This document shows positions 6,188 to 7,582 of a stretch of DNA of 7,582 nt, piece by piece. Within the stretch, counting starts at the first letter, position 1, and each line of letters starts with the position of its first letter. The position numbers and the translations under genes were made by a program. The stretch covers positions 1 to 7,582 of the forward strand of contig JAUNPT010000015.1 of NCBI GenBank assembly GCA_030536565.1, in the 5' to 3' direction. The notes below the pieces were generated by a model, which ran no database searches, had not been told where the DNA came from, and worked only from the letters and a program-made list of their open reading frames with translations. This stretch comes from Eubacteriales bacterium (GTDB lineage Bacteria; Bacillota; Clostridia; Lachnospirales; Lachnospiraceae).

Positions 6188-6880
6188 TTACTTTGAGAAC
6201 TCTGCCAATCCCTCAATTGCATATGCACGAACTGGACATGAATCAAGTCCAAGAATTGGAAGTGGTGAATAACTCATAAAAAATACATTGCTCTTTAATT
6301 CTGTAAGATTCTTTAAAACCTCAAGGAATACTATGTTCTCCGCCATAAGGATATCATGGAAAGGCTTAACATCTTCATTAGAATTTTCAATTGAAACTCC
6401 ATCACCAAAGCCTACGCATTTAACCTTCTTATCACGGAACCACTCAGCAACCTCTTTGTTGATAAGAAGTCTCTTGTCTGCATCAGTATTAGTAGCTGGT
6501 GTAAATGGCTCTATCTTATATGATGAGTCAAGAATTACGATATCACCTTCCTGAATCAATCCTTCAGTTGCTCTGTCGAGGTCAGCAGCTGTAATATGTG
6601 TATAAGGAGCTACCGTATCCTTAAAATCAACATAAATTGCTCTCCCCATAAATGTTGTAAGTGGAAGTTCAGCAACACTTGGCCATGTATCATCATGATG
6701 ATAAGGACACTCACAATGTGTTCCCAGATGGCTTGTAAGATCCATAATTGTATGGAAATCAGGAATAGGGCCACCTGTATTAAAACGATACATATGACAT
6801 CTTCTTGACTCTGTTGCAGGATCTAGCTGCTTTGTTAAATCCACGATTCTTAAATTACCCATTTCATAAACACTGTTCAT
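6188..6880 (-). CDS. Cyclase-family (kynurenine formamidase-like) metal-dependent hydrolase
   Basis: The protein is 230 residues from ATG 6880. Residues 51-61, HLGTHCECPYH, fit the family metal motif HxGTHxDxPxH, with Glu in place of the usual Asp. Further family features are the conserved GFGDGVSIE (157-165), HDILMAENIVFLEVLKNL (175-192) and the C-terminal SPLPILGLDSCPVRAYAIEG. Members open amides or lactones: KynB hydrolyses N-formylkynurenine, and others act on isatin or cyclic intermediates. The substrate here is unknown, and no kynurenine or tryptophan catabolism genes are visible. The frame could be extended to a TTG at 6895, but that TTG overlaps the GGAGG ribosome site; ATG 6880 has ideal spacing and is preferred. 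The gene has its own strong promoter and terminator, so it forms a single-gene unit between a permease and two reductases. Confidence 0.87.
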   Translation of the reverse strand: MNSVYEMGNLRIVDLTKQLDPATESRRCHMYRFNTGGPIPDFHTIMDLTSHLGTHCECPYHHDDTWPSVAELPLTTFMGRAIYVDFKDTVAPYTHITAADLDRATEGLIQEGDIVILDSSYKIEPFTPATNTDADKRLLINKEVAEWFRDKKVKCVGFGDGVSIENSNEDVKPFHDILMAENIVFLEVLKNLTELKSNVFFMSYSPLPILGLDSCPVRAYAIEGLAEFSK

Positions 6881-6888
6881 TTGCAATA

Positions 6889-6893
6889 CCTCC
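6889..6893 (-). promoter_or_regulatory. Ribosome binding site deciding the cyclase start
   Basis: GGAGG on the minus strand, eight bases before ATG 6880. The alternative TTG start at 6895 would begin inside or just before this site, which argues against it. Confidence 0.85.
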
Positions 6894-6932
6894 AAAAAAA
6901 TATGGTTGTCAATTTGTTATATCTTATACAGC

Positions 6933-6958
6933 CAGTATACCGGTATATCAGTATACTG
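6933..6958 (-). promoter_or_regulatory. Operator-like inverted repeat in the cyclase promoter
   Basis: A perfect inverted repeat, CAGTATAC-N10-GTATACTG, covers the spacer and both edges of the promoter. Nested in it are the 12-bp palindrome TATACCGGTATA and, at one end, the 10-bp palindrome CAGTATACTG. GTATAC-centred palindromes resemble sites bound by GntR/FadR-type dimeric repressors, though the cognate regulator is not in this window. The position would block RNA polymerase, consistent with repression until an inducer is present. Confidence 0.65.
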
Positions 6959-6962
6959 TCAA
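6934..6962 (-). promoter_or_regulatory. Strong sigma-A-type promoter of the cyclase gene
   Basis: The minus strand has TTGACA (6962-6957), a 17-nt spacer and TATACT (6939-6934). This is one base short of full consensus at the -10 and perfect at the -35. The start is expected near 6927, leaving a leader of about 47 nt. Confidence 0.85.
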
Positions 6963-7023
6963 GCATTAATTTATATTCTGCTTGTACAATTTAATTGGAT
7001 ATTTTTATGCAATCTGCATAATT

Positions 7024-7582
7024 TTACATAATCATTGTAAGAATCATTGCACAAACCGGAAGTATTATAATACTTAAAAATGTTGTAAACACTACTGCTC
7101 CTGCTGCCAAATCCTCCTCATAATTAAATTGGACTGCAAACACAGACGTGATTGCAGCTGTAGGACATGCCTCTAACAAAAGAACCACCTGTGCCGCCAT
7201 TCCGCCAACGCCTGACAGCGAAAATAATCCCAGGCATGCGACTGGCACAATAAACATACGAACTGCTATAATAAACCATATGTATTTATTAAAAAGGATA
7301 CTCTTTAACTTGCTTCCTGCGATAATCATTCCCGTAACTATCATTGCAAGAGGAGTATTCATACTTCCAATAGAATTAATTGGCGTTTCTAACACATCAG
7401 GTACAGGAATCCTTCCAAGGTAAATAACAAGTCCTATTACAACTGCATAAAGTACAGGATTTGTAAGAACACTTTTTGCAATATCCTTAGGACTAACCTT
7501 ATGGCTCACCATACCATAGCCTATAGTCCACAATAATATATTAAACATAGTAACAAAAGCACTTGCATAAATCATTCCCTCT
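7024..7582 (-). CDS. AEC-family (auxin efflux carrier/malate permease-type) transporter, 5' end beyond window
   Basis: The reading frame is open to the window edge; the methionine codon at 7575 is internal (preceded in frame by Glu-Gly), and about 120 N-terminal residues are missing from a protein usually near 310. Hydrophobic membrane segments include ASAFVTMFNILLWTIGYGMV, VLYAVVIGLVIYLG, LAMIVTGMIIAG, IWFIIAVRMFIVPVACLGLF, AAQVVLLLEACPTAAITSVF and AGAVVFTTFLSIIILPVCAM. The SxNTPLAMIVTGMIIAG and EACPTAA...FTTFLSI segments are typical of AEC permeases, which move small carboxylates such as malate or lactate. The gene ends 144 bases before the cyclase start, in the same orientation, and may import the substrate of the downstream enzymes. 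The specificity is not readable from the sequence. Confidence 0.85.
   Translation of the reverse strand, partial: EGMIYASAFVTMFNILLWTIGYGMVSHKVSPKDIAKSVLTNPVLYAVVIGLVIYLGRIPVPDVLETPINSIGSMNTPLAMIVTGMIIAGSKLKSILFNKYIWFIIAVRMFIVPVACLGLFSLSGVGGMAAQVVLLLEACPTAAITSVFAVQFNYEEDLAAGAVVFTTFLSIIILPVCAMILTMIM

Noticed and set aside
6881..6895. TTG start giving a cyclase protein five residues longer
   Set aside because: The TTG overlaps the GGAGG ribosome site; ATG 6880 has eight-base spacing and the family alignment does not need the extra residues.
7005..7021. Seven-pair hairpin right after the AEC permease stop as a terminator
   Set aside because: On the minus strand the stem is followed by a run of As, not Ts, so it lacks the U-tract; there is no plus-strand gene for it to serve.
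1..7582. CRISPR array, tRNA, rRNA or insertion sequence
   Set aside because: No regularly spaced repeats, cloverleaf-like segments, rRNA-like sequence or transposase frames were seen.

Overview
The window is AT-rich, with short intergenic spacers, strong GGAGG-type ribosome sites and intrinsic terminators. Protein similarity suggests a Gram-positive anaerobe of the Clostridia, most likely a gut Lachnospiraceae. This placement is inferred from gene content and base composition, because there is no rRNA or marker gene. All eight recognisable genes lie on the minus strand, so transcription runs from high to low coordinates. The first and last genes are cut by the window edges.

High-coordinate half (about 4300-7582): the C-terminal part of an AEC-family carboxylate-type permease is followed by a cyclase-family (kynurenine-formamidase-like) metal hydrolase. 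The hydrolase has its own near-consensus promoter, which overlaps a perfect inverted repeat that looks like an operator, and it ends in a strong intrinsic terminator. A second promoter then drives a two-gene unit: a ketopantoate-reductase (PanE/ApbA) family protein and an SDR oxidoreductase of the UxuB (D-mannonate oxidoreductase) type, coupled by an ATGA overlap. Together these look like a small uptake and catabolic module for an organic acid, amide or lactone whose substrate is not evident.

Middle (3258-4300): a NiaR-type transcriptional repressor (HTH_11 plus 3H domain) has its own promoter-like region and ribosome site. Behind it lie about 400 bases without a recognised gene. This gap holds a good sigma-A-type promoter, about 330 nt of transcribed leader with several small hairpins and a 12-codon mini-ORF, and a clear Rho-independent terminator ending about 27 nt before the next start codon. 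The arrangement suggests that the polyamine operon is controlled by transcription attenuation, and it is the most interesting non-coding feature here.

Low-coordinate half (1-3257): a polyamine operon. A PLP-dependent Orn/Lys/Arg decarboxylase (SpeA type) is followed after 14 nt by a SpeE-like aminopropyltransferase, which overlaps by one base (TAATG) a carboxy(nor)spermidine dehydrogenase running off the window. Decarboxylation would supply agmatine, putrescine or cadaverine. The dehydrogenase belongs to the aspartate-semialdehyde route to spermidine, which needs a carboxy(nor)spermidine decarboxylase (NspC) that is not in view. The SpeE-like protein is odd in this setting: no AdoMet decarboxylase is visible, and several positions normally conserved around the amine-binding site are changed.
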